DNA from: Cladophialophora immunda
Taxonomy: Eukaryota > Ascomycota > Eurotiomycetes > Chaetothyriales > Herpotrichiellaceae
Length of the DNA: 64,000 nucleotides
Direction of reading: 5' to 3'
Assembly (NCBI RefSeq): GCF_000835495.1
Contig: NW_015622544.1
Span: 5,966,835 to 6,030,834 of the forward strand
Shown piece after piece: positions 1 to 11,475 of this stretch (the stretch's first letter is position 1; the number at the start of each line of letters is the position of its first letter). Position numbers and translations under genes: made by a program. The notes beneath the pieces were generated by a model. That model ran no database searches, was not told where the DNA came from, and was given only the letters and a program-made list of their open reading frames with translations.

Positions 1-13
1 CATGGGGTCATAC

Positions 14-145
14 CTCGTTCATGATCGCCTGCACGACATCGGGAGCATCGCGTAGACACCATATTCGCTCCAGAGTGATAGCGATTTGGGAGGCCGCTCC
101 GACGACGGCTATTACACTGGCTGCCACTGAGAGAGGATCAGCCAT
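14..145 (-). CDS. STAND/NLR-type protein, first exon only (partial)
   Basis: The minus strand starts at 145 and gives 44 codons beginning MADPLSVAASVIAVVGAASQ, followed directly by a GTATGA donor at 13-12; the gene leaves the window on the left. This opening is the hallmark of the fungal N-terminal domain found on NACHT/NB-ARC-ankyrin or TPR (STAND) proteins and some azaphilone-cluster proteins. It forms a hydrophobic helix thought to act in signalling or membrane association. Only this module can be seen, so the nucleotide-binding and repeat domains are inferred from family habit. The ATG is the first in frame and the exon ends at a canonical splice site. Confidence 0.6.
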
Positions 146-985
146 CGCTATAGCATCAGTAAATTTCGAATAAGCAACTGGTGAAGTTGGCTAGGGCCAT
201 TCCTTCATCAAGGGGCTCGCGGATGGGAATGTGGAGAGGAGGTCGAGGGAACGGGTAATGTGGCGGGGACTTCCAAGTACCTTTGCAACTAGGGTCCATC
301 CTTGCCGAGCTGGTCAACAGGGCGCTACAAATGAGAACTTTGGTAGGTCTGCCTTGAGGGAGAGACAGGCGCAGTTTGGTAGTGTGGGACCAACTTGATT
401 GCCATGATTCATCTCAGTGGGAACGCGCTTTGTTGCGGCAGAGGCAAGGCCCCAGTGACAGACCTCGCCTAACATTCCCCATATGGTTAAGGCAACAGGC
501 TTGAGTTCACGCGCCGCCTGGCGAGGGCCGGAGCCGCCATGAGATTATTGGCCATGACCACCAAGGGCGGAGACTTGCCAGGCATCTGCCAGGTGACCTT
601 TATCTCGTACTCGTAACCGGTGAGCTTTGTTTGGCCTCACAAGTTGGACACTAGACGGCCAGTGTGAGCCAATAGTCACTGCAGTATCACGACAACATCC
701 ATGAAACCGTCACCCTGACTCTTGTTGTGCAACAGGATGCGGCTCAACTGCCTTTCACGCCAGACGTGTCACTTGCCAAGGAAACACTCAATAGCTAGTA
801 GAGTCACACTAGCCACTTCATCACGCCTCAGCTCCTCCTTTGCCAGCGTGCTTTCTTATTGTATGGCAAGTGCATTTCTCCCACACGTACTCTAAGACAC
901 TGGAATAAACAGTCCACGAGTTATTCACGCCTCACTCGAGCGAGAAACTGTTTACCAAAACCCTCGAGAGAACGTCGAAGTCACG
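146..985. other. Intergenic region, no gene recognised
   Basis: No reading frame of convincing length or family resemblance is visible on either strand. The stretch lies between the divergent starts of the STAND-type gene (left) and the permease pseudogene (right), so it probably holds both promoters. Composition is ordinary, without the AT-rich bias of the repeat islands. Confidence 0.5.
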
Positions 986-2783
986 ATGGCGACGGTTATG
1001 CAGACCGGAACCAATACCGTTGGCCCTGAGGCACCTGAAGCCATCCGTGAGTATTTCGCCTCTAAGCCAAAACATTGGCATATCGTCACTCGGCCTGTCA
1101 ACGATCATGTCGTGACAATCGATGTCCTCGCAAACATTAGCAAAGATGCGACGCTATAGGACTGATAAGATATACGTCGCGTTAGACGAGTCTAGGTGTT
1201 TCGCCGTAACTTCCGACTCCTCTCGTCGATATGCTTTGCATCGTGCGTGATGAGCACATGGGAAGTCTTATTAACGGCTAGCGGTCCTGCTCTTATTCAC
1301 GGTGGCCTTCCTAGACTGTTTTAGTCCATGTGCTGGTCTTACCTAGGCTAATTCTTCGTTATACTCAGCCTTACCGAGATGGCGAGTATAGCGCTAGTTT
1401 CCTGTGGGCCGTACCATTGTTAGTTCGAATGCTCTTATTTTAAAGCATACTAATTCTCAAGGGGTGTCAGAATTTGCTCCCCTAAAGCATCAGAAATTCC
1501 TAAGCTATATATATAGTTGCCTCTCAACTATCTGCTGGTAGTCGTTCGTCACTGCTAACTCATACACTGTGGGAATTATCATCTAAGGCATTATCATTAT
1601 TAACAATCCTTCCTACCGGCCTGAAAGATAGTACGGAACACTATTTGTCTACGCTATGACCATCCTTACTGGAATCCTAAATGTTTGGGGAGCGAAATTC
1701 TTGCCTCGGATGGAGATCGTTTTCGTAGCATACCATATACTCACCTTCTTTCCGATCCTGATCACTCTTCTAGTCATGGCACCTGAAAAGTAATCAGCGC
1801 ACGACGTCTTCCTTCATTTCACTGATAACGGCGGTAATTAGCTAAATCGTGGGCTTGACGTTATGATAGGATAGGTCGCTGCATCATTTATCCTTCTAGG
1901 TGAGTGGTCTCTAGTAATCATGGATAGGCTATCCTACCGACTCTAACATAGGTTCTGACGCACCGGCACATCTCGCTGAAGAAATACGAAATGTAAGTTA
2001 TATTGGTCGTTTCTCTTGAACATACCTCCGACGTTCGCGATGCTCATGGCGTACCTCTTCTGTATTGGCAATGTTTAAGAGGTTCTCGAGACTCCTACGG
2101 GATTTCCGTTCATTGCGGTCTCCTTATCTGCCACTAGGTCGGTACAGCATGCTTCGGTCCTTACAGCCATAATTATCCTCCTATTATTTTTCGTGTCTAT
2201 GAGCACGATGAGAAGCACGAGCCGATAAATATTTGCATTTACTCGGGATGGTGGTTTGCCCCTTTCGCATTAGCTGAAGTAGGTGAGAGACCGCTACTAC
2301 TTTTAAATCTTGTAGCTTATACTCTCGCACGCGCAGATTGACCTTTATCACGTTGTGCCCCTAAACGCAATCATTTTCACCTACTTCTACACCTTTATAC
2401 TCTCCCTTATCAACATTGGGAGCACAGTGGCATTTAGTGCCATCCTTTCCTTGTCAACCAGCGCCCTCATGGCTACCTACGCCATGGCCATTAGGTGCGT
2501 GACATATCGAAGACTATACGTAGGCCCAGAATTGGCTCCATTGAATAGCGCACGATGGCGCTTGGGCAGGTATGGGATTTTGATCAACGCGCTAGGTTTC
2601 TTATATGCGTGCTGGAGCTTATTCTGGAGCTTTTAGCCAAGCGTTTGTCGTCCCACGGCAGCCGAATTCAATTGGGCATCCGTGATTCTTGTTGGGCTTC
2701 TTGGGTTGGCGGGCTTGCTGTATGTCCTTGATAAGAAAGATACATATAACAGCCCCGTCGCCATAATAAGAAGATTGGCTTAA
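986..2783 (+). pseudogene. Amino-acid/GABA-type permease (APC superfamily), RIP-like pseudogene
   Basis: Conceptual translation through stops gives clear fungal amino-acid/choline permease blocks: VFRRNFRLLSS, then STWEVLLTASGPAL (about 1253), SLTEMAS and SEFAPLKHQKFLSYI, a run of membrane segments, ARWRLGRYGILINALGFLY (2540-2615) and NWASVILVGLLGLAG near the end, with a stop at 2781. The ATG at 986 is in frame with the STWEV block. Internal stops fall mostly where the family has Gln or Trp (CAG or TGG to TAG), a RIP-like signature, and long stretches keep their frame. The intact gene would have been a plasma-membrane proton-coupled amine or amino-acid importer with about 12 TM segments. Intron positions were not resolved. 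Family identity is fairly secure; substrate is unknown. Confidence 0.72.
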
Positions 2784-4755
2784 AATAACATAATTACAGA
2801 GATGGTATTTAGGCAGGAATCTAAACCTGGCATTGACATCCGTTTAACACCATGGCCTGCCGATGACCTGGTGTGCAGGCTCCCGCACTTCAGGTACAGA
2901 TTCATACGATGTTCAACAGGTTCCCCTAATGCGAAATTCGGTAAGACCAAGATCGAGACTCGGTGCGAAGGGAATGGATGAATGCTCTTGTTGACTTGAG
3001 CTGGGTCCTGAGAATTTATTCATTGTTCTGTGTCCACCAGCTGCGTGCACCAGTTGGCTATCGACGTTTAAAGCCCTCGACCAACAATAGTAATGCCGTC
3101 AACGCCGTGGATGACGCCTCGAGCACGTCTGCCATAGACAATAGCGCAGGCAAGAGCAATCCTGCAACGATATTGGAGCCCCAATGACCAATTTCGTGAG
3201 GCTGGGCAAGGCTGACATGATATTGGCTACGACGATGACTCTGAAGTGGTGCCAATGCACCAGGCGTTCAACAACTCTCGCGCTTGTCCCTGTTTTGACA
3301 GTCCTGGTAGTCCCTCTATATGCCGGCTTCTGGGACCATCGATGTTTCGGCATTCTTCTCCTCTAGCAGCCTTTCGTCTTTGAACCACACAACTTTAAAA
3401 TTATGGGATTTGCTTTGAGATCAATCTAACGCGGCGTGAGAGTCTCCTTTTATTGTTATGACGGTATTGGCCTGGCCGGTTGTTTCATTTGGAATGGACC
3501 TACAAAGTAGATAGTATACAAGAGTGAATCGAGGCTAGTAAGGCGTCGATAGCTAGAGTGTAAGAAAAGCGTACTCCATGCTTCAACAGGCCTACAATGA
3601 GTGCTACAGTAATGTATACGACGCATAAATCACACCGTACTACGAACACAGACAACCTCAACTAATACGTCCTAATTCTCGTGGCGCCTCCATCACGACC
3701 TCGCGGCCAATCATCAGTCTGGCTCTTCTCGTTATTTTTAGACTCTTTATTCATGGAGAATCTGAAGCGAAAGGTTTCATCTGTATCTGGATGTGTAAAA
3801 GTGGATACTTCCTCCCGCATCAGGGTTGGGTTGTCATTCGACTGGAAGTACATGGTACATTCTTTCGTTACTCGTCTGCCATCATTGTAGCCAACTCAGG
3901 TCAACCACTCATACCGCTATCAGTATCCAGTCTTGGGACCCAAAAGGCACTCTTGCAACAACAACCGAGCAAGAACTCACTGGGAGTTGGCCTCTCCCAA
4001 CATTTGAAATATCAGAACCTGGGCCTAGGAGTCTAGATTATAGGCCCCTATAAAGACCCTATGACCGTACCAAAGCTAGTCCAGTCATGGCTCAGGTCCT
4101 AGCTAGCGGCACTAGGGATGACACAACAATGGCTCAAAATAGCTACATTCAGGACTCAGCTTACATGGCGAGATGCTCTGGGCCCACAGGTTTGCAACCG
4201 GAAATAGATTTCAGAGGGATCAAGGCTCGATATAGTATAAACTGGAGAGGCGAAATTCCTAGATGCAACCTGTGTCCACCCAGAGATAGTGTAAGCTGTC
4301 TTTCCTTGCTTATTCCGTACAGAAGACGATCTTCGTATACCCCGCCTTATTTTAACCAGTGCTGCTCTGGAGATCGTCTATGGTTACCTCCTCTTCGTCC
4401 ACACCTAAGTATGCGACAGTATAGGATAGGGTGGAATATCCTCGGTCAAGCCTTTCGTTAAGATTTCAGTACGACTGCCAATTTTCACTAAGTCGCATTA
4501 TCCTCGTATTAATCTTGATTCTCTAGATAGATTTTGAGGGGAGACAAAGACGTAAGGCCGTGTAGTACATTCCGAAAATCAATAAATTCCTAGTGAGAAT
4601 AAGTGTTGTGTGAACCAGGCTACCTGAGGGAGACTATTGGTAGGGGTAAATGCGAGAAGGTGGTCTAGCATTTTCAATTAGAGTCCGACGAAGAAATCTA
4701 GTCAAGGACGACTAATTACTAGAGTGTACGGAGAAAACTAAAGAGCTATAAGCAT
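2784..4755. other. About 2 kb without a recognisable gene
   Basis: Short open frames exist on the plus strand at 2963-3187, 3184-3366 and 4087-4461 and on the minus strand at 3662-3853. None shows a family motif, a plausible exon chain or overlapping support. The stretch may hold strongly decayed coding DNA, because several frames stay open for 60-120 codons, but I could not assign any. Confidence 0.4.
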
Positions 4756-6507
4756 TCAGCCTTCCTTGGAGTAGTAAACAAGGGCTTCCCATGGCCGCAA
4801 GATTAGACTTCCCCCTCTAGTCTGGGGAGATGGGTAATTGCCTCTCAGGTAATTCCAAGTTTGATTGCCCAGCAATGTCGTCTGGCTCTCTTGGCTAGAA
4901 AAGTTCAACAGTACCAAGGCTTCCTCTTCAGTCCGGCAGCTTCCTCGCTTGTAGGCAACGATGGTATCTTGAGGGGACGATTCGTGAAACATCTCAAATG
5001 TACCGTAGATAAAAATATCGGCTATTTTTTTCCGCAATGCTAGTGATTCCTTCCAAAATGACAATACGCTGTCAGGGTCATTTTGCTGAGCTTCAACGTT
5101 CCACGCGACATGGTCCGGATTGACTACCATCCACGGCTTCACATCGGAGTTCGTGAACCCTGCGTTAGTCTGGGCACTCCACTGCATAGGCAATCGACCA
5201 TGATCCCTAGCCTTGAGCTGCAATTCGCGCAGGACGTCGCCCATCTTGCTCTCATCTCCACCACGCTCTTTTAAGACTCTCTTGTAATGGTTTCGTCCTT
5301 CAACGTCAATGTAGTGCTCGATTCCCATTTCCCGTGGTAGGTTGGCCATGCCGATCTCTTGACCCGCGAGAAGGAAGAGGGTGCCGCTCAGTGTACACAT
5401 GTAAATGGAAAGGAGTTTAGCGGCGAAAGCACGGTATTTTGGGTCATCCGAACCATACCGAGTTAGAGAGCGGCCACTGTCATGATTGTCCAAGTAGACG
5501 CTATTCCAGCCGTCAAACGTAGGCATCGCAGTTTGCCACTTGTGTGTGAGAAGTCGAAGCATGCCGGGATGGAAGTCCTTCCGGCTATACTTCGAAGAGT
5601 GGCCGAAATCCATATCAACAATGTCGCCAGTGAACAGCATATTCACTTCCTGACGGGATTTTGCGACATATTTCGCCACTGATTCCACGTCCTTAGTGAA
5701 TCCGAGCTCTCCCACAGTGACCGCATTGTACGGATCAAAGACTTGAGTCCGAAGCTCATGGAGGTATTCGTGCATTCGTGGTCCCGAAGCAAACCACTTC
5801 TCACCGCTCTGGTACTCTTCTGCAGGATCAAGGATGTCGGCGTCTGGTAGATCTTCATGTTTGGACATGAGGTTCATAGAATCAATTCGGAACCCATTGA
5901 CGCCCCGATCAAGCCAGAAGCGTATGTCACTATGGATGGCTTGCCGCATGTCATCATTTGCCCAATTCAGATCCGGTTGACTTGGGAGAAAGAGAGCCAG
6001 ATAATACTGATCCGTCCATTCGTCATAAGTCCACGCGCTTCCTCCAAACACGGATCTCCAGTTGTTTGGGGATTTTCGAACTCCGTCAACCCCATACTTC
6101 GGATCCCTCCAGAAGTACCAATCTCGCCTGGGGTTGTCTTTAGAACTTCGTGATTCCTTGAACCATGTATGCTGATCAGACATATGATTCACGACTAGAT
6201 CCATCCATAGCTTCATGTCTCGCAAGTGTAACCCAGCGATTAGTCTGTCCATCTCCTCAAGGCTGCCATATCGAGGGTCGATAGACCGATAGTCGGAGAT
6301 GTCGTACCCCATATCCTTCTGCGGCGAGTCATAGACAGGCGAGAGCCAGATGATATCGGCCCCGGCAGACTTGATATAGTCGATCTTGGATATTATGCCC
6401 GGGATGTCACCCCAACCGTCACAATTTGAATCCACAAAACTGGCGGGGTAGATCTGGTAGACGACAGCTTCCTTCCAAGGCTGTCTGTCTGCGCCTGTCG
6501 CTGTCAT
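4756..6507 (-). CDS. Alpha-glucosidase (maltase/isomaltase type, GH13)
   Basis: A single-exon 583-residue protein. It hydrolyses terminal alpha-glucosidic bonds of maltose, isomaltose or sucrose, and is probably cytosolic because there is no signal peptide. The four GH13 regions appear in order: MDLVVNH (102-108), GFRID with nucleophile Asp209, TVGELG with acid/base Glu267, and YLDNHD with transition-state Asp343. The N-terminal WKEAVVYQIYPASF and DGWGDIPGI match yeast and fungal maltases, which are also about 580-600 residues. The residue after the nucleophile, the Thr/Val selector in yeast MAL and IMA enzymes, is Ser here, so substrate preference cannot be read off. The first ATG is at 6507; the frame is open to 6540 but has no earlier ATG. 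No dedicated maltose permease or regulator lies next to it. Confidence 0.93.
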   Translation of the reverse strand: MTATGADRQPWKEAVVYQIYPASFVDSNCDGWGDIPGIISKIDYIKSAGADIIWLSPVYDSPQKDMGYDISDYRSIDPRYGSLEEMDRLIAGLHLRDMKLWMDLVVNHMSDQHTWFKESRSSKDNPRRDWYFWRDPKYGVDGVRKSPNNWRSVFGGSAWTYDEWTDQYYLALFLPSQPDLNWANDDMRQAIHSDIRFWLDRGVNGFRIDSMNLMSKHEDLPDADILDPAEEYQSGEKWFASGPRMHEYLHELRTQVFDPYNAVTVGELGFTKDVESVAKYVAKSRQEVNMLFTGDIVDMDFGHSSKYSRKDFHPGMLRLLTHKWQTAMPTFDGWNSVYLDNHDSGRSLTRYGSDDPKYRAFAAKLLSIYMCTLSGTLFLLAGQEIGMANLPREMGIEHYIDVEGRNHYKRVLKERGGDESKMGDVLRELQLKARDHGRLPMQWSAQTNAGFTNSDVKPWMVVNPDHVAWNVEAQQNDPDSVLSFWKESLALRKKIADIFIYGTFEMFHESSPQDTIVAYKRGSCRTEEEALVLLNFSSQESQTTLLGNQTWNYLRGNYPSPQTRGGSLILRPWEALVYYSKEG

Positions 6508-8385
6508 TGTTGTCCAAGGTGTTGAGTAACCTGGAGGCAAAGGTTAAAGTGAAGGAAATAAGGACGGCAACATCGCCCAGGTTTTGCGCGGAATGTTCGT
6601 GAGTTCAAATACACCACTGTTCGGACTGTTTGCTTTGCCGAATGCTTTGGTACCAAAGAGCGACTTTCTTTAGCTCGACCCAACTCTCGACAAGTAGACT
6701 CCTCACATGGGCAAAGAATGAGTTAAGAACTGACAAACATCTCCTGTGGATCTTTTACCGATCATCAAGGTCTCTCATATACAGTCTGAGCCCAAATCAA
6801 AGACACCAAGATCAGCCAAATATGCCAAGAATATAGCGGGAAATGTGACTTGGACCGTGGCAGTGTCTTTCCCAGCTTGCAACCTTCGATGCAATTCTCT
6901 CCACCATAAATAAATGCTGCTCAAAGCACCATGCGCCCCAACGTTCTCGAAGTCTTTTCGCTCGCTGGCTTGGACGCCGCAACCCAAACCCACAAGAACG
7001 CTGCGAGTCGGGCCGATAACAGTTCTGTGGGTCCATGGAGAAGGGCCGATTAGGACGACAGGTCTCCACCAGGTTTGGGGGCTATATTTCTACGTCTGCG
7101 TTGACATGCACGAGGCTGCGATACTCAGATCATCACGTAACCCAGGCCAGCGTAACATACGCGTAGTCCTTCTAGATCTCCATATCACTGTTCTGTCCTG
7201 GATGAATGTTCCACGTGCATCTGGCTATGATCAAGGCTTGATCATCTCTTCTATCAATGTACGTGTCTCCTGCCATATGATCGTCTATTGTCATTGAATG
7301 AGTCTTTTGAGTGACCCGCACGGGTGTAACTGCGGTAGGTTAGCATGGGACCATTTGATGTCGGGGTGTTTATTGCCATTGAGTAATTCGTACAATTAGC
7401 CTAGTTTCCGTCCACAGACTAAAAATAGAGAGTCTTCACAGGATGTCTTGTACCTCGGTCCTCTAGTCAGCACAAATCAGGAGTCGACTATCTTCTCTTC
7501 GGCAACATAGAAGCTTCCGTTAAAATGATCTTAACCCCGTACATATAGGGGCTTGTCTCTGGCAGTTTCTTCAGAGGAGTTACGGTGCCACGTGAGGCGA
7601 CTTAATGGAGGAGCTTGATGCATGCTACAGGGTCTTGGGCCACATCTAATCTTCGCTTGCTTCTGAGCTAGACTAGGTTTCTTCGTCCCAGAGTCAGTCC
7701 ACTCTCTCATCTGGTATGGTCGTATGAAGGGGAGGCATTTCGTACCAGTCATATATAAAGCACCCAGATTTACCCGCACATTCGCTGGCTGGACTGCAAC
7801 TAGTGGGCCCGCCAGAGTCTCTTTGTCTTCGGTGAGGATAAGCTTGGCCTCACAATGACAATACCTTTAGCTTGGCTCTTTAGAAAGGAGGACGGATCTT
7901 GTTGGGCCAAAGACCGTGATGACAACCGTGTACATCAAGACTCATTCTGACTTTTGAGCATATGTCTTTTCGAGGCTGGAAAGGTGTGGTCATCTACAAT
8001 GTGCCGGTTCTTGAGCGAACAGGATACCAGGATGAATTGGGTAGGAGATGAGAGATACGAGTATGGGACAAGGTGTAAGAAGATGATAGGAGGGTGCGGG
8101 CGCCGACGTATGAGTCAACAGTACGTACCACCTGGTGTTTCTACCCACTCAGCTCGCCCTCTCCCTCGCGCTATATAGAAGTTACACATCTCTAGATGAA
8201 TAGAGCCGGCATTCCCTTCTTGGACTTTGCTCCCTGCCAAAGCACGGCCTATGATTGACGAGCTGGGATAAGACCTGGGTCCTTTCTGCCTCTAGGGACG
8301 AATTATTCCTACGTTGTGACGACTGACGGACGGGTCTCCACGCTCTTCCGAAAAGTGACTAAGATAACAGTAATCTGGCTGGGGT
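6508..8385. other. About 1.9 kb without a recognisable gene
   Basis: The alpha-glucosidase promoter must lie just right of 6507. Beyond it there are only short frames, the longest on the plus strand at 6914-7297, and none resembles a known family or continues through plausible splice sites. No RIP-style AT skew is seen. Confidence 0.4.
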
Positions 8386-8862
8386 GATGGGTATTGGGCC
8401 TCCTCATTCAGAGCCGCTGGGAGTGAATATCAACGATGTCTCAAGATGTGAGGCCTTTCATACCATCCCATCTCTTAAATTACATACTGCCGGAGAAGGC
8501 CCATCAATCCTCGTCATCCTATCTGATATTAAGAATCTAGAGCTACCATATTGTTGAGTCCAGGCTGTGACCGCAGTCTCGCGCTCTGGGTGCTGTTATT
8601 GAGGCATGTAAGGCTTCTGGGGCAGATATCTCGGAAAAGAGCGTGTTGATGATTCGAAAGCATTTTCCACCTCGCTCGGACAACTACTTGAGCCAGGAAG
8701 GTAGGATTGCTACTCTGGCTAAACGGCAGCGCAATTTTTACACCTTAAGGACTCGGAGGAGGATGCTTGGCTCCGCACATCTCCCACGGAGTTGTTCATC
8801 ACATTTAAGACCATGATCGAAGATGAAACCACAAGAAAGGCAATCATAACCTAGAGCGCAGT
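8386..8862 (+). other. Coding-like fragments of unknown family
   Basis: From an ATG at 8386 the frame runs 54 codons, containing GPSILVILSDIKNLELPYC, to a TGA. Another frame starting near 8572 reads SRALGAVIEACKASGADISE and RIATLAKRQRNFYTLRT, after which a further frame gives EEDAWLRTSPTELFITFKTM before a stop. The three pieces have natural-looking composition but need frame changes to be joined, and I see no intron signals that do it cleanly. They may be the broken end of a gene. I do not recognise the family. Confidence 0.25.
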
Positions 8863-9310
8863 GTTCACAGGCCACGGTAAGCGTTGACGGAGGCCTCTCC
8901 GTCCCCGCAGGCCCCCGCCGAAACAGGCCGAGGGCCGCCCATCGGCCTTTTCCCACTGAGTCCTCCTGGTTTGAGTGATCGTCATGAAACTCGCATGGCT
9001 CAAGCTCGAGCGCTAAGCAGCCGAAACTGAAGCCGGCACGTGGTTGTCAAAGCTGCAATGGGTCTGGTCGTTGTTGTCAGACAGTGTACCAATGGTCCAT
9101 CTGTGGATATCCTCGGCACTTGTCCAAGATTCCGGTTGGGGTGTTTTGTGGCACACCGGCACTGGCGACACCAAAGATGCCACCGGCAACTCGAGTCGGG
9201 ACGGTTGGCCACTCCCTGTCCCTGAATTCGTGCCGACGCAGCGCAAATGTAACCATAACTTGGACCAAATTCTATGTCGGTGACGGGTTATTCCTCTAAC
9301 GACTCGCAAA

Positions 9311-11290
9311 ATGACCACCCGCAAAGCTTCCTCGTCGACGGAAGGCTTCTTCCAGGCCTTGCCCGTCGTTCCACCTTTGTTCACCTACAACAAATCCAAA
9401 GGCTTGCCGAAAAGTGACACGACTAGGTCTGACGATGAAGTCCTCGACAGGGTACTCTCACTGTATATTCCGTCCAACGCCGAGCAAGAAGTGTGCGGAT
9501 CGATTCACGAATTTTGCCGCCTCGCCAATGCACCTTCTACCCTTCGTCTGACCGTGGATTGTGAGATAAATCAGCCGTCACTACATCCGCTGAATACCTT
9601 TGGCGACATTAACAAAGTCGACCCCCTTAGGACCAGTGAAGGATGGAGAGGCTTGAAGAAAATTGGAATTTTAGCCGGTACTGTGGCAAAGGGCTACCCG
9701 CAACCAGGCGAAGCGAGTCCAGTAAGCTGGAATAGAAGAGTGCAGCAGTTTGGCTTGATACACGTCTGGTCTGGTGCCGATGCCCTTGTTATGTGTCCGG
9801 CGTCAATGACCGACGGCGCCGCAAAATTGCTCTCGACGCATCTAAAAGACAGTGACGGCGACCAGCCAGGCCTTTCAGCAGTCTTGAATGAAGTTTACAA
9901 GCGACTAATCTCGCCAGATCCTGGCTTCGCCTGGAGCAGTGGCCAATGGATGACAGAACGACCCGGAGGAAGCAACGTTCGGGACACCGAAACCACCGCA
10001 AAAAGACTCAGTCGAACAGAAATCAACATCGACAATCAAAACGGACGCCAGTTTGACGCCCACGGCATGCCATTGGGACCATGGTGGATCGATGGATTCA
10101 AGTGGTTCAGCAGCGCAACCGACTCTGACATGGCGTTGATGCTTGCATACACCGAAAATGGTCTCAGCGCATTCTACGCTCCGATGCGCCGCCGCAGTGG
10201 TGATATTGCTCCAGGGCAGAATGAGCTCAACGGCATCCGGATTCAGCGGTTGAAGAACAAAATGGGCACAAAAGGCCTGCCCACAGCAGAGTTAGAACTT
10301 CGAGGCACTCGTGGCTGGCTCATCGGACAAGAAGGAAAGGGCGTCAAGGAGATATCCACTCTTTTGAATCTAACGAGGTTGCACACCGCAATGGGCGGTA
10401 CAGGATATTGGGCACGCTCTCTCACAGTCAGTCGAGCTTTTACCAAGGTACGAAACAGCGCCGACGGGCCACTTGCGGAGAACCCGCAGCATCTGAGGTG
10501 GATGGCAGCGGAGACCGTCAAATATTGGGCCGCAGTCCACCTATCGTTCTTTGGCACTGCTCTTTTGGGTGCGTCCGAGCAAGAATCTGTTATGCGAGAG
10601 ACCCGAGCGCAAAAGTTAATCCCAGACCAAAAGTCGATGCTTGAGACGCTTTTGCGATTGTTGACCCCTGTCATGAAGGCACGAGTTTCTCTGCAGAGTG
10701 TTCTTGGTGTCCGCGAATGCATGGAAAGCCTGGGTGGCGTCGGCTACTGCGAGAACAACGAGGATGGCGGGATCTTGAACATTGCTCGAATCTTCCGCGA
10801 CTCGGTGGTCGGACCAATCTGGGAAGGCACTGTGAATATCATGGCCGAGGATACCATCAGGGTTATCAAGGACAAGCGTCTGGGTGGGGGGAATGTCCTT
10901 GAAAACGTGCTCCAAAAATGGGCCGAAACCGTGCTCAAGGCGTGTGAGGATGGCGGCAGATTCCATGATGAGTGCGCAATAGTCAGAGAGAGGTTGGCAG
11001 TCCTCGTCAAGTTGACGGAAGAGATGGAGGTTGCCCGGTTGCACTGGGAAGGACGGAACATCCTGGAACATATTGAGGCTGTTGTCTGCTCCTGTCTTCT
11101 GATGTACGACGCCTCGGTGGACGGAGATAAAATCGTGACTGAAATTGCAAAACGCTGGGTCTGGTCTAAAGCTCTTGTTGCTCATGGGCATACTCACTAC
11201 GGGCAGGATTGGAGAGGTCAAGTGGCGTTGGACAAGAGGATCTTTCTCGGTGCTAATCCTCAAGTAACTGCATTGCAAGCTCGACTATAA
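9311..11290 (+). CDS. AidB-like acyl-CoA dehydrogenase
   Basis: An intronless 659-residue flavoprotein of the acyl-CoA dehydrogenase superfamily, longer than the usual 380-430 residues because it has the AidB-type N- and C-terminal extensions. Visible motifs are QWMTERPGGSNVRDTET (FAD-binding middle domain), GFKWFSSATDSDMALML, ELRGTRGWLIGQEGKGVKEI and the AidB signature ENNEDGGILNIARIFRDSVV followed by PIWEGT. The family oxidises branched or short acyl-CoA esters with FAD, and bacterial AidB also binds DNA. The substrate here is unknown. It lies upstream of and convergent with the Zn2Cys6 regulator, with about 190 bp between their stops. The start ATG at 9311 is the first in frame and gives a full-length N-terminus. 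Confidence 0.88.
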   Translation: MTTRKASSSTEGFFQALPVVPPLFTYNKSKGLPKSDTTRSDDEVLDRVLSLYIPSNAEQEVCGSIHEFCRLANAPSTLRLTVDCEINQPSLHPLNTFGDINKVDPLRTSEGWRGLKKIGILAGTVAKGYPQPGEASPVSWNRRVQQFGLIHVWSGADALVMCPASMTDGAAKLLSTHLKDSDGDQPGLSAVLNEVYKRLISPDPGFAWSSGQWMTERPGGSNVRDTETTAKRLSRTEINIDNQNGRQFDAHGMPLGPWWIDGFKWFSSATDSDMALMLAYTENGLSAFYAPMRRRSGDIAPGQNELNGIRIQRLKNKMGTKGLPTAELELRGTRGWLIGQEGKGVKEISTLLNLTRLHTAMGGTGYWARSLTVSRAFTKVRNSADGPLAENPQHLRWMAAETVKYWAAVHLSFFGTALLGASEQESVMRETRAQKLIPDQKSMLETLLRLLTPVMKARVSLQSVLGVRECMESLGGVGYCENNEDGGILNIARIFRDSVVGPIWEGTVNIMAEDTIRVIKDKRLGGGNVLENVLQKWAETVLKACEDGGRFHDECAIVRERLAVLVKLTEEMEVARLHWEGRNILEHIEAVVCSCLLMYDASVDGDKIVTEIAKRWVWSKALVAHGHTHYGQDWRGQVALDKRIFLGANPQVTALQARL

Positions 11291-11475
11291 GTAGATGGTC
11301 TGGAGCGATCATGAAGTAGTACAGGTGCTGGGAGGAACACGTTGCCGTTGTCCTCGCCGCGTCCCAGACAATTCAATAAGCTCCCGTAGAACTCTTAGCT
11401 TTTCGATCCCACTACCAAATACATGTCCGACGAAGTTGCATCTGGTGATTACTGCACTATAGTTTCTTCATCACC

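Noticed and set aside
9013..9384. Minus-strand 123-codon frame over the acyl-CoA dehydrogenase start
   Set aside because: It overlaps the real gene's 5' end and promoter, has no motif and is explained by GC-rich antisense openness.
10616..11278. Minus-strand 220-codon frame
   Set aside because: Lies entirely antisense to the acyl-CoA dehydrogenase, whose motifs are unambiguous.
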